Shown here one piece after another: positions 7,035-14,067 of a stretch of 48,960 bases of DNA. The DNA lies in assembly GCA_036392615.1 (NCBI GenBank), contig DASVXQ010000507.1, positions 1 to 48,960 on the forward strand, read 5' to 3'. The stretch is from DASVXQ01 sp036392615. Its GTDB lineage: Bacteria; Actinomycetota; CALGFH01. The first letter of the stretch is position 1. Every line of letters begins with the position of its first letter. A program made the position numbers and the translations under genes. The notes under the pieces were generated by a model, which ran no database searches, was not told where the DNA came from, and was given only the letters and a program-made list of their open reading frames with translations.

Positions 7035-8450
7035 TCAGGCCGAGCGCCGGCCGTAGGCGCACCAGGCGCCGGCGAGCAGGCCGACGGCCGTCTCGAGCAG
7101 CTCGGGAGCGGCCACGAACGGCAGCCGGAAGCGGTCGTGACCGCCGCCGTTGGGGGACAGCAGCGGTCCCGGGATGACCGAGACGCCGTGGCGGATGGCG
7201 AGCTGCGCGAAGGCCGCCGCGTCCCCACCCGGCAGGCGGATCCAGAGGTTCTGGCCGCCCGGCGGCCGCCGCCACCGCCAGCCCGTGCCGGCTGCGTCGA
7301 TGGCCGCCTCGGTCCGGTCCAGCCGCTCGCGCAGCTCCTGGTTGCGCCAGGCGGTGACCTCGTCGAAGCGCTCCAGCAGCCGCAGCGCCAGCACCTGGCT
7401 GAGCGCGCCACTGCCCAGGTCCTCGACCGCCTTGGCGCGCGCCAGGAAGGCGACCATCGGCGTCGAGGCGCGCAGCCAGCCGATCCGCAGGCCGCCCCAG
7501 AAGAGCTTGCTGAGCGAGCCGACCAGCACCACCGGCGCGTCCGGCCGGTAGAAGGCCACCGGCGGCGGCGCCGGCGCCCCGTGGCCGAGGTCGCCGAGCA
7601 CCGCGTCGTCCACCACCGGCACGTTGTGCGCCGCCGCCAGGTCGGCCAGCCGCTGGCGCGCCGCCGGCGGCATCAGCGAGCCGACCGGGTTGTGGAAGCT
7701 CGGCTGGAGGTAGACCAGCCTGGGGCGCTGCACGCGCAGCACCCGCTCGAGCACGTCGAGGTCGGCGCCCTGCTCGGTCATCGGCACCGTGGTGACGCCC
7801 GCGCCGGCCGCCTCGAACGCGTCGAGCGCGCCGGGGAAGGTGAACTCCTCGCTGACCACCAGGTCGTTCGGGCGCAGCAGCACCCGCGCCAGCAGCGAGA
7901 CCGCCTGCTGGGCGCCGGTGGTGATCAGCACCTGGCTGGCGGTGGTCGGCAGGCCGCGCCCGCTGAGGTGGGCGGCAAGCGCCTCGCGCAGCGTGGGCAG
8001 CCCGGCGGGCTGATAGCCGGAGCCGGCCAGCGCGTCGCCCGCCCAGGTCGCCGGCTCGGCCAGCAGCTCGCCGACCAGCGGCGCGGCGTCGTTCGTCGCG
8101 GCGGTCAGGTCGATGGTGGCGGTCGAGCCCTCCAGCAGGTTGAGGAACATCGCGTTGGCCTTGTAGTCGCCGCTGGGCGAGTACGGCCTCGGCGCCACCG
8201 TGGTGCCGCTGCCCTGGCGGCGCTCGATCAGGCCCTCGCTGCGCAGCAGCTCGTAGGCGGCCGCCACGGTGTTGCGGCTGACCGCCAGCGCCTTGGCGAG
8301 CGTGCGCTCTGGCGGCAGCAGCGCTTCGGGGCGGAGCTGGCCCTGCTCGATCAGCCGGCGCAGGGCGACCGCCAGCCGGTGGTAGAGCGGGCCGTGGCCC
8401 GCGCTCCAGCGGCCGATGATCCCGGCCAGCTCCTTGGCGCTGTATCGCAT
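7035..8450 (-). CDS. MocR/PdxR-type regulator (GntR winged helix fused to aminotransferase fold)
   Basis: The 471-residue protein has an N-terminal GntR winged helix (about 1-85, with L-P-P-E-R-T-L-A-K-A-L-A-V-S-R-N-T-V) joined to a fold-type-I aminotransferase domain. PLP-binding features are N254 in F-H-N-P-V-G, Asp281-Asp282 and Lys315 in G-S-L-S-K-L-F. Proteins of this class use PLP or an amino-compound ligand to control transcription. A CCAATC/GATTGG inverted repeat overlaps its ribosome-binding region, consistent with autoregulation. It lies directly upstream of hemB on the same strand. Targets could include the divergent zinc-ribbon gene or hemB. The ligand is unknown. Confidence 0.92.
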   Translation of the reverse strand: MRYSAKELAGIIGRWSAGHGPLYHRLAVALRRLIEQGQLRPEALLPPERTLAKALAVSRNTVAAAYELLRSEGLIERRQGSGTTVAPRPYSPSGDYKANAMFLNLLEGSTATIDLTAATNDAAPLVGELLAEPATWAGDALAGSGYQPAGLPTLREALAAHLSGRGLPTTASQVLITTGAQQAVSLLARVLLRPNDLVVSEEFTFPGALDAFEAAGAGVTTVPMTEQGADLDVLERVLRVQRPRLVYLQPSFHNPVGSLMPPAARQRLADLAAAHNVPVVDDAVLGDLGHGAPAPPPVAFYRPDAPVVLVGSLSKLFWGGLRIGWLRASTPMVAFLARAKAVEDLGSGALSQVLALRLLERFDEVTAWRNQELRERLDRTEAAIDAAGTGWRWRRPPGGQNLWIRLPGGDAAAFAQLAIRHGVSVIPGPLLSPNGGGHDRFRLPFVAAPELLETAVGLLAGAWCAYGRRSA

Positions 8451-8455
8451 GCCAA

Positions 8456-8496
8456 CCAATCTCCTCCCGATTGGCTCTGGAGGTAAAGGGCCAATC
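8456..8496. promoter_or_regulatory. Putative MocR operator: CCAATC/GATTGG array
   Basis: CCAATC (8456-8461), a 7-base spacer and GATTGG (8469-8474) form a perfect inverted repeat. A third CCAATC lies at 8491-8496. All are in the 63-base gap between the MocR start codon and the divergent zinc-ribbon gene, and the first pair overlaps the MocR Shine-Dalgarno (GGGAGGAG on the minus strand). Assignment to MocR is inferred from position. Confidence 0.5.
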
Positions 8497-8513
8497 TTGG
8501 GAAGCTGGCGCCC

Positions 8514-8804
8514 ATGTTCGCCACCTGGTGCGGGCGCTGCGGCGCCGTCGTGCTGCTCGGGCCCGGGAACCTCCGCGGAGTCGAGAACACCGCCGACGGC
8601 ATCGTGGTGCGGTACCAGTGCCACGCCGGCCACCAGGGGAGCAAGCTCTCGGGTCGCGATGCCCGCCCGGCGGAGCGGGCCCTGGTGGGCGCCGGGCTCA
8701 GGCGGCGGTCGCCCGCTCGATCGCGGCGACCAGGCCGGGAATGGTGTGCTCGCTGGCCGTGGCGTCGACCCGCATCCCGGCGGCCTCGGCCGCCGCGGCG
8801 GTGA
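8514..8804 (+). CDS. Small zinc-ribbon-like protein
   Basis: The frame encodes up to 96 residues beginning M-F-A-T-W-C-G-R-C-G, with a Cys-x2-Cys knuckle and a second Cys-x2-Gly-His element (Y-Q-C-H-A-G-H) about 30 residues later, suggesting a small metal-binding domain. Only the first 60 or so residues look like designed protein. The Arg/Pro-rich remainder overlaps the last 107 bases of hemD on the other strand and may be read-through. It is divergent from the MocR gene and shares its operator region. A nonfunctional reading frame remains possible. Confidence 0.5.
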   Translation: MFATWCGRCGAVVLLGPGNLRGVENTADGIVVRYQCHAGHQGSKLSGRDARPAERALVGAGLRRRSPARSRRPGREWCARWPWRRPASRRPRPPRR

Positions 8805-9513
8805 CCGGACCGATCGCCGCCACCCGAACGCCGCCCGGCGGCGGCCCACCCCAGGCGCGCGCGAAGCCCACCACGGTCGACGAGGCGGTGAACGCCAGCC
8901 AGTCGACTTCGCCGGCCTCCAGCCGGCGCCGGGCCGCCTCCTCCAGCCGGTCGAGCGGCACCGTGCGGTAGGCGGTCACGTCGTGGGTGCGGTAGCCCTT
9001 GGCGCGCAGCACGGCGCTCAGCTCCGGGTTGGCGATGTCCGCCCTGGCCAGCAGCACCTCGCCGGAGCCGGCGGGGAACGCCTCGCCAAGCGCCGCGGTG
9101 GTCGCCGCGCGCGGGATCAGGTCGGGGGCGACGCCCCAGTCGCGCAGGGCCGCCTCGGTCGCCGGGCCGATCGCCGCCACCGGCACGCCGGCCAGGGACT
9201 CGGCGCCGTGGCCCAGCGCCTCCATCCGGCCGCGCAGGGCCACGACCCCGTTCACGCTGGTCAGCACCAGCCAGTCGTAGCCGCCGCCGACCAGCCGCCC
9301 GACCGCGCGGTCCAGCTCGCCGGTCGAGGCCACCGGCCGGATCGCGATCGTGGGCACCTCGAGCGGCTCGGCCCCCCGCTCCCGCAGCAGCAGCGAGAAC
9401 GCCCCGGCCTGCTCCCTGGCGCGCGGCACGAGCACCGTGACCCCCGCCAACGGCCCCGGCTTGTCCACAGATTCCCTCCCGACCGCCCGAGCATCAGTCG
9501 ACCGCTCTAGCAT
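8698..9513 (-). CDS. hemD: Uroporphyrinogen-III synthase
   Basis: This enzyme cyclises hydroxymethylbilane with inversion of ring D to give uroporphyrinogen III. The 271 residues show the bilobed HemD pattern: G-V-x-V-L-V-P-R at the N-terminus, D-W-L-V-L-T-S-V-N-G-V in lobe 1, and D-W-L-A-F-T-A-S-S-T-V in lobe 2, then A-A-I-G-P-V-T-A. No methyltransferase domain is fused. ATG 9513 has GGGGAGG upstream. It follows hemC on the same strand, but 312 bases containing an antisense hicA gene separate them. Low conservation of HemD makes the context important. Confidence 0.92.
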   Translation of the reverse strand: MLERSTDARAVGRESVDKPGPLAGVTVLVPRAREQAGAFSLLLRERGAEPLEVPTIAIRPVASTGELDRAVGRLVGGGYDWLVLTSVNGVVALRGRMEALGHGAESLAGVPVAAIGPATEAALRDWGVAPDLIPRAATTAALGEAFPAGSGEVLLARADIANPELSAVLRAKGYRTHDVTAYRTVPLDRLEEAARRRLEAGEVDWLAFTASSTVVGFARAWGGPPPGGVRVAAIGPVTAAAAEAAGMRVDATASEHTIPGLVAAIERATAA

Positions 9514-9551
9514 CGGACCTCCCCATTCCTCTCAACTTCGGCGGTCCGATG
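9511..9551. promoter_or_regulatory. 9-bp inverted repeat covering the hemD and hicA start codons
   Basis: CATCGGACC (9511-9519) and GGTCCGATG (9543-9551) are perfect reverse complements, 32 bases apart centre to centre, or about three helical turns. The left arm contains the hemD start codon and the right arm the hicA start codon. It could be an operator of the toxin-antitoxin locus or a duplication formed at insertion. Confidence 0.5.
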
Positions 9552-9740
9552 AAGTTTCGACATGTCGTCAAGCTGATCGAGGCGGATGGCTGGCGACTCC
9601 ACCAGACAGGGAGCCATCGCCAATACAGGCATCCTATCAAGCGAGGTACGGTCACGATCGCGGGAAGCCCCAGCGAAGAGGTTCCACCGAAGACGCTCGC
9701 CAACATCCTTCGGCAGGGGCTGAAGGGACTGATGACGTGA
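9549..9740 (+). CDS. hicA: HicA-family toxin (mRNA interferase)
   Basis: The 63-residue product has the HicA double-stranded-RNA-binding-like fold pattern: M-K-F-R-H-V-V-K-L-I-E-A-D-G-W, then G-S-H23-R-Q-Y-R-H-P with the expected catalytic His, then V-T-I-A-G-x-P-S-E-E-V-P-P-K-T-L and a C-terminal helix. HicA toxins cleave mRNA and are normally neutralised by HicB. Its base composition is clearly lower in GC than the flanking hem genes, a sign of transfer. No clear Shine-Dalgarno is seen. It lies antisense between hemC and hemD, and the cognate hicB appears truncated. Confidence 0.88.
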   Translation: MKFRHVVKLIEADGWRLHQTGSHRQYRHPIKRGTVTIAGSPSEEVPPKTLANILRQGLKGLMT

Positions 9741-9823
9741 CCGGTTACGCCCGCGAGCACGGCGAGCCGGTGCCGCCGCCCTCGGTCGTCGAGGCCACGG
9801 TGGTCCAGGCTCCAGCCGCCTGA
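9737..9823 (+). pseudogene. hicB: HicB antitoxin remnant (C-terminal tail only)
   Basis: Starting at a GTG that overlaps the hicA stop, 28 codons encode a tail reading R-E-H-G-E-P-V-P-P-P-S then V-V-Q-A-P-A-A. This strongly resembles the C-terminal end of HicB proteins (E-x-G-x-P-V-P-x-P...V-x-V-P-A-A). The preceding 40-50 residues, which form the HicA-binding partial RNase-H fold, are missing. Either hicB was deleted internally or a very short peptide is made. The frame ends 2 bases before the hemC stop codon on the other strand. Confidence 0.65.
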
Positions 9824-9825
9824 GG

Positions 9826-10812
9826 TCAGGCGAGGCGGGAGGACTCGACCAGGGCGCGGACCTCGGGGGCGCAGGCGGCCAGCAGGCGGGTGGCGAGGAC
9901 CTGGCCGAGGGACTCGGGGTCGTCGTGCGGGCCGGCGAGGCGCTCGCGGATCAGGCCCTTGCCGTCGGCGGCGCTGAGGAAGCCCTGGATCTCGATGCGG
10001 TTCGCGCGCGCGGACAGGATCGCGCCGGCGGGCAGGGTGCAGGAGCCGCCGAGCGCCGCCAGGAAGGCGCGCTCGGCCCGCAGCGCGACCCGGGACGGCC
10101 GGTGGGTGATGGCGCTCACCAGGCCGAGCACGCGGGTGTCCTCCCCGCGCGCCTCGACCGCCAGGCAGCCCTGGCCCGGCGCCGGGGTGAACAGCTCGGG
10201 GTCCAGCGGCGCCGCCGGCTCCTCGGCGAGCCCCAGCCGGTCGAGCCCGGCGGCCGCCAGCACCACGGCGTCGAGCTCGCCGGAGCGGACCTTGCGCAGG
10301 CGGGTGTCCACGTTGCCACGGATCGGCAGGACCTCGAGGTCGGGCCGCAGCCAGCGGAGCAGCGCGACGCGGCGGGGGCTGCCGGTGCCGACCGTGGCGC
10401 CGGCGGGCAGGTCGTCCAGGCCGGCGACGACGTGGCCGGCGACCAGCACATCGCGCGGGTCCGCCCGCTCCGGCACGGCGGCGAGCACCAGCCCAGGCGC
10501 CTGCAGCGCCGGCAGGTCCTTGGCGGAGTGGACCGCGAGGTCAGCCTGCCCGTCGAGCACGGCCTGCTGCACGGCGGCGGTGAAGACGCCCTTGCCGCCC
10601 AGCTCGGTGGTGGCCACGTCGCGGCGGCGGTCACCCTCGGTGACCAGCGGCACCAGCTCGATCTCGAGCCCGGGCCAGGCGGCGACCAGCGCGTCGGCCA
10701 CCAGCCGGGTCTGTGCCAGCGCCAGCGCGCTGCGCCGGGTGGCCAGCCGCACGGCGGGCCCGTGATCGGAGCGCGGGCCGCCGCCGGTGGCGGTCCCGGC
10801 GTCAGTCGCCAT
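9826..10812 (-). CDS. hemC: Porphobilinogen deaminase (hydroxymethylbilane synthase)
   Basis: This enzyme polymerises four porphobilinogens. Family features are T-R-R-S-A-L-A-L-A-Q-T near residue 25, the catalytic Asp region A-V-H-S-A-K-D-L-P (93-101), G-T-G-S-P-R-R-V (142-149), R-G-N-V-D-T-R (165-171), and the dipyrromethane cofactor Cys258 in G-G-S-C-T-L-P-A-G. The 328 residues include about 20 extra at the N-terminus; GTG/ATG starts nearer the core were considered, but ATG 10812 overlaps the hemA stop by 11 bases and fits coupling. Confidence 0.96.
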   Translation of the reverse strand: MATDAGTATGGGPRSDHGPAVRLATRRSALALAQTRLVADALVAAWPGLEIELVPLVTEGDRRRDVATTELGGKGVFTAAVQQAVLDGQADLAVHSAKDLPALQAPGLVLAAVPERADPRDVLVAGHVVAGLDDLPAGATVGTGSPRRVALLRWLRPDLEVLPIRGNVDTRLRKVRSGELDAVVLAAAGLDRLGLAEEPAAPLDPELFTPAPGQGCLAVEARGEDTRVLGLVSAITHRPSRVALRAERAFLAALGGSCTLPAGAILSARANRIEIQGFLSAADGKGLIRERLAGPHDDPESLGQVLATRLLAACAPEVRALVESSRLA

Positions 10813-12091
10813 GGTGGAGGTCTCCTTCGTCGAGCGCGTAGAGCTGGCGCAGGATGCCCGCGTACATCTCGCCGTTGGCGCCGCCGGCCAGCGCCTTGCC
10901 GCGGACGATCGGATCGTGCAGCAGCTTGTTGACCAGCCCGCGGGTGACCTGGTCGACGGCCTCGCGCTGGGCGGGGTCGAGCCCGGCCAGGCGGACCCCT
11001 GCCCTGGCGAGCTCTTGCTGGCGGACCTGCTCGGCGCGGGCGCGCAGCGCGCGGATGGTGGGCGCCAGCCTGGCCGAGCGCTGGCCGCTCATGAACCCGG
11101 CGGTCTCCTCGGCGATCAGCTCGCGGACCCGCTCGACCTCGCGGCGCGGCCCGTCGTCCTCGGTCTCGAGCACGGCGCGCAGCGCGTCGAGGTCGGCCAG
11201 CACGACCCTGCGCAGGCTCCGCACCTCCGCTTCGACGTCGCGCGGGACGCCCAGGTCGAGCACCACCAGCGGGCGGCCGGGGGAGCGCCGGTCGAGCCCG
11301 CGCCGCACGGCGTCGAGGGTGACGGTGGGGCTCATCGCCGCGGTCGAGGCGACCACCAGGTCGACGGTTGCCAGCTCCCGGTCGATCGCCTCCAGCGGCA
11401 CCGAGCGGCCGCGGAACTCGGCGGCCAGGGCGCTGCCGTGCGCCGGCGTACGGTTGGCGATCACCAGCTCGGCGGCGCCCGCCTGGCGCAACGTCTGGGC
11501 GGCCAGCCTGGCCATCTTGCCGGCGCCGACGATCAGGGCGCTGCGGCCGGCGAGGCTGCCGAGCTGGCCCTGCGCGACCGCCAGGCTGACCGACAGCGTG
11601 GAGGCCAGGCCCTGACCGATGGCGGTCTCGTGGCGCGCCCGGCGGCCGACCCGCAGGGCCTGGGTGAACAGCGCGTGCAGCACCGGGCCGGCGGTGCGTT
11701 CCGCCTGGGCGGCCTGGAACGCCTCGCGGACCTGCCCGAGGATCTGCACCTCGCCGACCACCATCGAGTCGATCCCGGCGGTCACCGCGAACAGGTGCTG
11801 GACCGCCCGGTCCTCGTAGTAGGCGTAGAGGTAGTCGGCCAGCTCGCGCGAGCAGATGCCGTGGAAGTCGGTGAGGAACGCGCGCACGGCGTCGCCGCCG
11901 TCGTGGAAGCGGTCGATCGCCGCGTAGATCTCGACGCGGTTGCAGGTCGAGAGGATGGCGCATTCCTTGACGTGCTCGCGCTCCAGCAGCAGGGCGAGCG
12001 CCTTGGGGAGGCGCTCGGGGTCGATCGCGAGCCGTTCCAGGAGGTCGAGTGGGGCGGTCCGATGGTTGAGGCCGACGACGAATACTGGCAT
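10802..12091 (-). CDS. hemA: Glutamyl-tRNA reductase
   Basis: The first committed enzyme of the C5 pathway reduces glutamyl-tRNA to glutamate-1-semialdehyde with NADPH. The 429 residues show the N-terminal G-L-N-H-R-T-A-P, the catalytic Cys50 in S-T-C-N-R-V-E-I-Y, G-E-x-Q-I-L-G-Q-V, the NADPH loop V-G-A-G-K-M-A near residue 190, and the C-terminal dimerisation helix with L-L-H-D-P. It lies 4 bases downstream of rex and overlaps hemC, so rex-hemA-hemC form one transcription unit that is probably under Rex control. Confidence 0.97.
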   Translation of the reverse strand: MPVFVVGLNHRTAPLDLLERLAIDPERLPKALALLLEREHVKECAILSTCNRVEIYAAIDRFHDGGDAVRAFLTDFHGICSRELADYLYAYYEDRAVQHLFAVTAGIDSMVVGEVQILGQVREAFQAAQAERTAGPVLHALFTQALRVGRRARHETAIGQGLASTLSVSLAVAQGQLGSLAGRSALIVGAGKMARLAAQTLRQAGAAELVIANRTPAHGSALAAEFRGRSVPLEAIDRELATVDLVVASTAAMSPTVTLDAVRRGLDRRSPGRPLVVLDLGVPRDVEAEVRSLRRVVLADLDALRAVLETEDDGPRREVERVRELIAEETAGFMSGQRSARLAPTIRALRARAEQVRQQELARAGVRLAGLDPAQREAVDQVTRGLVNKLLHDPIVRGKALAGGANGEMYAGILRQLYALDEGDLHHGD

Positions 12092-12095
12092 CCGG

Positions 12096-12818
12096 TTAGC
12101 TCCGCGGTGGCGTGCCCTCCGGAGCGCGCTGGCGTTGACCGGGACCGCTGCGGTCGGTGGCTGCGGCGGTCTGGCGGACGAGGTTGACCGCGGCTCGGCG
12201 CTGCTCGTGGAAGGAGAGGATCTGCAGCTCGGTCGACAGGTCGACCTTGCGCAGGAACACCCCGGCGGGCACCTGGAGGTGCGCCGGAGCGAAGTTCAGG
12301 ATCGAGCTGATGCCGGCGGCCACCAGCCGGTCGCAGACTTCCTGGGCGGAGCCGGCCGGGGTGGCGATCACCCCGATGGCGACCTGCTCCTCCTTGGCGA
12401 CGCGGTCGAGGTCGTCGATGTGCTCGACGGTGAGCTCGCCCACCCGCTCGCCGACCTTGGCCTCGTCGGCCTCCAGCAGGGCGACCACACGGAAGCCCCG
12501 CTCGGCGAAGCCCTTGTAGTTGGCCAGCGCGTGCCCCAGGTTGCCGACCCCGACGATGGCCACTGGCCAGTCCTGCTCCAGCCCCAGCTCGCGGCGCACC
12601 TGGTAGATCAGGTACTCGACGTCGTAGCCGACGCCGCGCGTGCCGTAGGAGCCCAGGTAGGAAAGGTCCTTGCGGACCTTGGCCGAGTTGACGCCGGCCG
12701 CCTCGGCGAGCTGCTCGGACGACACCGTGTGGGTGCCCCGCTCCGCCATGTCGATCAGGCAGCGAAGATAGACGGGCAGGCGGGCGACGGTGGCTTCGGG
12801 AATGCTGCGATCTCGCAC
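12096..12818 (-). CDS. rex: Redox-sensing transcriptional repressor Rex
   Basis: Rex senses the NADH/NAD+ ratio and represses respiratory and fermentative genes when NAD+ is abundant. The 240 residues contain the N-terminal winged helix (I-P-E-A-T-V-A-R-L-P-V-Y-L-R, then V-N-S-A-K-V-R-K-D-L-S-Y-L-G-S-Y-G-T-R-G-V-G-Y) and the Rossmann motif V-G-V-G-N-L-G (89-95). The start is GTG. Its own promoter carries a near-consensus Rex operator, and hemA follows after 4 bases, an arrangement also known from streptomycetes, where rex and hemACD are Rex-regulated. Confidence 0.97.
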   Translation of the reverse strand: MRDRSIPEATVARLPVYLRCLIDMAERGTHTVSSEQLAEAAGVNSAKVRKDLSYLGSYGTRGVGYDVEYLIYQVRRELGLEQDWPVAIVGVGNLGHALANYKGFAERGFRVVALLEADEAKVGERVGELTVEHIDDLDRVAKEEQVAIGVIATPAGSAQEVCDRLVAAGISSILNFAPAHLQVPAGVFLRKVDLSTELQILSFHEQRRAAVNLVRQTAAATDRSGPGQRQRAPEGTPPRS

Positions 12819-12876
12819 GATGACTCAAACCCCCTGCTCGAACCTTGCCGGGTCGAGCGGTTCCCAGATCGATCCG

Positions 12877-12905
12877 AGTCTAGGCTCTTGTGACGGGGTT
12901 CTCAA
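12877..12905 (-). promoter_or_regulatory. rex-hemA promoter with overlapping Rex operator
   Basis: On the minus strand TTGAGA (12905-12900), a 17-base spacer and TAGACT (12882-12877) form a good sigma70-type promoter about 60 bases before rex. The palindrome TTGTGACGGGGTTCTCAA (12888-12905) matches the actinobacterial Rex operator TTGTGAA-N4-TTCACAA at 12 of 14 fixed positions and covers the -35 and most of the spacer, so bound Rex would block RNA polymerase. The same bases include the stop codon of the glutaredoxin-like gene. Confidence 0.75.
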
Positions 12906-13153
12906 ACGGTCCAACGCCCACGGAGGTGCGCCCTGAGCAGGTCCGGCGGCACCTCGTACTCGAACAGCTCGACCCCGTCGACGGCCACCACCGGGACCCG
13001 CACGCCGTACTTGCGGACCAGCTCCGGGTCCTCGTCGATATCCACTGTGACCAGCGCAAACGGGATCGTCCGCTGCTCGGCGCGGAGCACCCGCTCGGCC
13101 TGCTCGCAGAGGTGGCAGCCGGTCCGGGTGTAGAGCGTCACGGCCTGCTTCAC
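12902..13153 (-). CDS. Glutaredoxin-like thiol-disulfide protein
   Basis: The 83-residue protein has a thioredoxin fold: V-T-L-Y-T-R-T-G-C-H-L-C-E-Q-A with a C-x-x-C active site (Cys13 and Cys16), a conserved V-P-V-V cis-proline segment and V-D-G-V-E-L. It matches the short glutaredoxin-like family often placed next to hemA in actinobacteria. GTG 13153 is the only start keeping the C-x-x-C at the usual distance. It is upstream of rex on the same strand, with its stop inside the rex promoter. Confidence 0.9.
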   Translation of the reverse strand: MKQAVTLYTRTGCHLCEQAERVLRAEQRTIPFALVTVDIDEDPELVRKYGVRVPVVAVDGVELFEYEVPPDLLRAHLRGRWTV

Positions 13154-13199
13154 CCGGACACCCCCATGAGGTTCTCTGAGGCGATTCCGTCATCCGGGA

Positions 13200-13910
13200 T
13201 CATTGCGCCGCCCCGGTGCTGGCGCCGGACCTGGACGCGACCGCCGAGGGTGCGGGTGTCGAGGCGCGCCAGAACCCCAGGTACATGACGCAGGCGCCGG
13301 CGGCGAGCCCGGCGCCGAGCTTGCCGCTCTGGTCGAGGAAGGCGAACACGCCGCCGCCCGCCGCCAGGGCCACCCCCAGCGCGATGAGGAGATTTCCCTC
13401 GAAGCGGGGTCGCAGGTCGCGCCGGTGCCGCAGCGCGAGCCCGCTGACCACCGCGCCGGCGATGACGATCAGGGTGCCGACCACGTTCCCGGAGACCGCC
13501 AGCAGCCGCACGGCCAGCGGCAGGAAGCGCTTGCCCTCCGGCACCAGCGCGGCGCCGAGGTCGCCCTGCGCGACCGGGGCGAGCGCCACCAGCAGCACCG
13601 CCGCGGCGCTGAAGACCAGCAGGCAGCCGAGGTAGATCCTCGCGGTCCTCGGCTTGGCGAGCAGCACCGTGCCCAGCGCCAGCCAGGGCACGTTGAGGAT
13701 CGCGCCGAACAGGTAGTAGGCCTTGAAGCCCCAGGGCGACCAGCCGAGCGCCACCCCCAGGGTCAGGGCCAGCGAGGCCAGCGCGAACATCGACAGGGCG
13801 ACGCCCCAGGCGAGCTGGTACGGGCGGCGTCGCTGCGCGTACTGCAGCAGCACCGCGGTCGCGAACGCCGCGGCGGCCGCCACCGCGATCGCGGGGATGA
13901 TCCAGTGCAC
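13200..13910 (-). CDS. Seven-helix integral membrane protein, function unknown
   Basis: The 236-residue product has about seven hydrophobic helices (near 3-22, 32-54, 60-80, 88-108, 128-152, 165-187 and 192-210) and a polar Ser/Ala-rich C-terminus. No catalytic motif was recognised. GTG 13910 is chosen because GGGGAGG lies 9 bases upstream and the first helix begins immediately; the open frame extends further upstream but with non-membrane, low-quality sequence. It is 46 bases upstream of the glutaredoxin-like gene on the same strand and may belong to the same cluster. Confidence 0.75.
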   Translation of the reverse strand: MHWIIPAIAVAAAAAFATAVLLQYAQRRRPYQLAWGVALSMFALASLALTLGVALGWSPWGFKAYYLFGAILNVPWLALGTVLLAKPRTARIYLGCLLVFSAAAVLLVALAPVAQGDLGAALVPEGKRFLPLAVRLLAVSGNVVGTLIVIAGAVVSGLALRHRRDLRPRFEGNLLIALGVALAAGGGVFAFLDQSGKLGAGLAAGACVMYLGFWRASTPAPSAVASRSGASTGAAQ

Positions 13911-13972
13911 CTCGAACGTCCTCCCCTGGCGGTCGGGCCCGCATGGATCCCGCCCACGTGAAACCATCGGAG

Positions 13973-13978
13973 AGTCTA
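13973..13978 (-). promoter_or_regulatory. Possible -10 element for the seven-helix membrane protein
   Basis: TAGACT on the minus strand, about 63 bases upstream of GTG 13910, is identical to the rex and AKR-hemL -10 candidates. No recognisable -35 was found. Confidence 0.3.
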
Positions 13979-14067
13979 TTCCTGGCCGCGACAGATCACC
14001 GCTCTCACCGCCGGACCGGTACCATCCGGCCTCGAGTGGCGCGATTCGCCTGACGCAAGGAGCTCGT

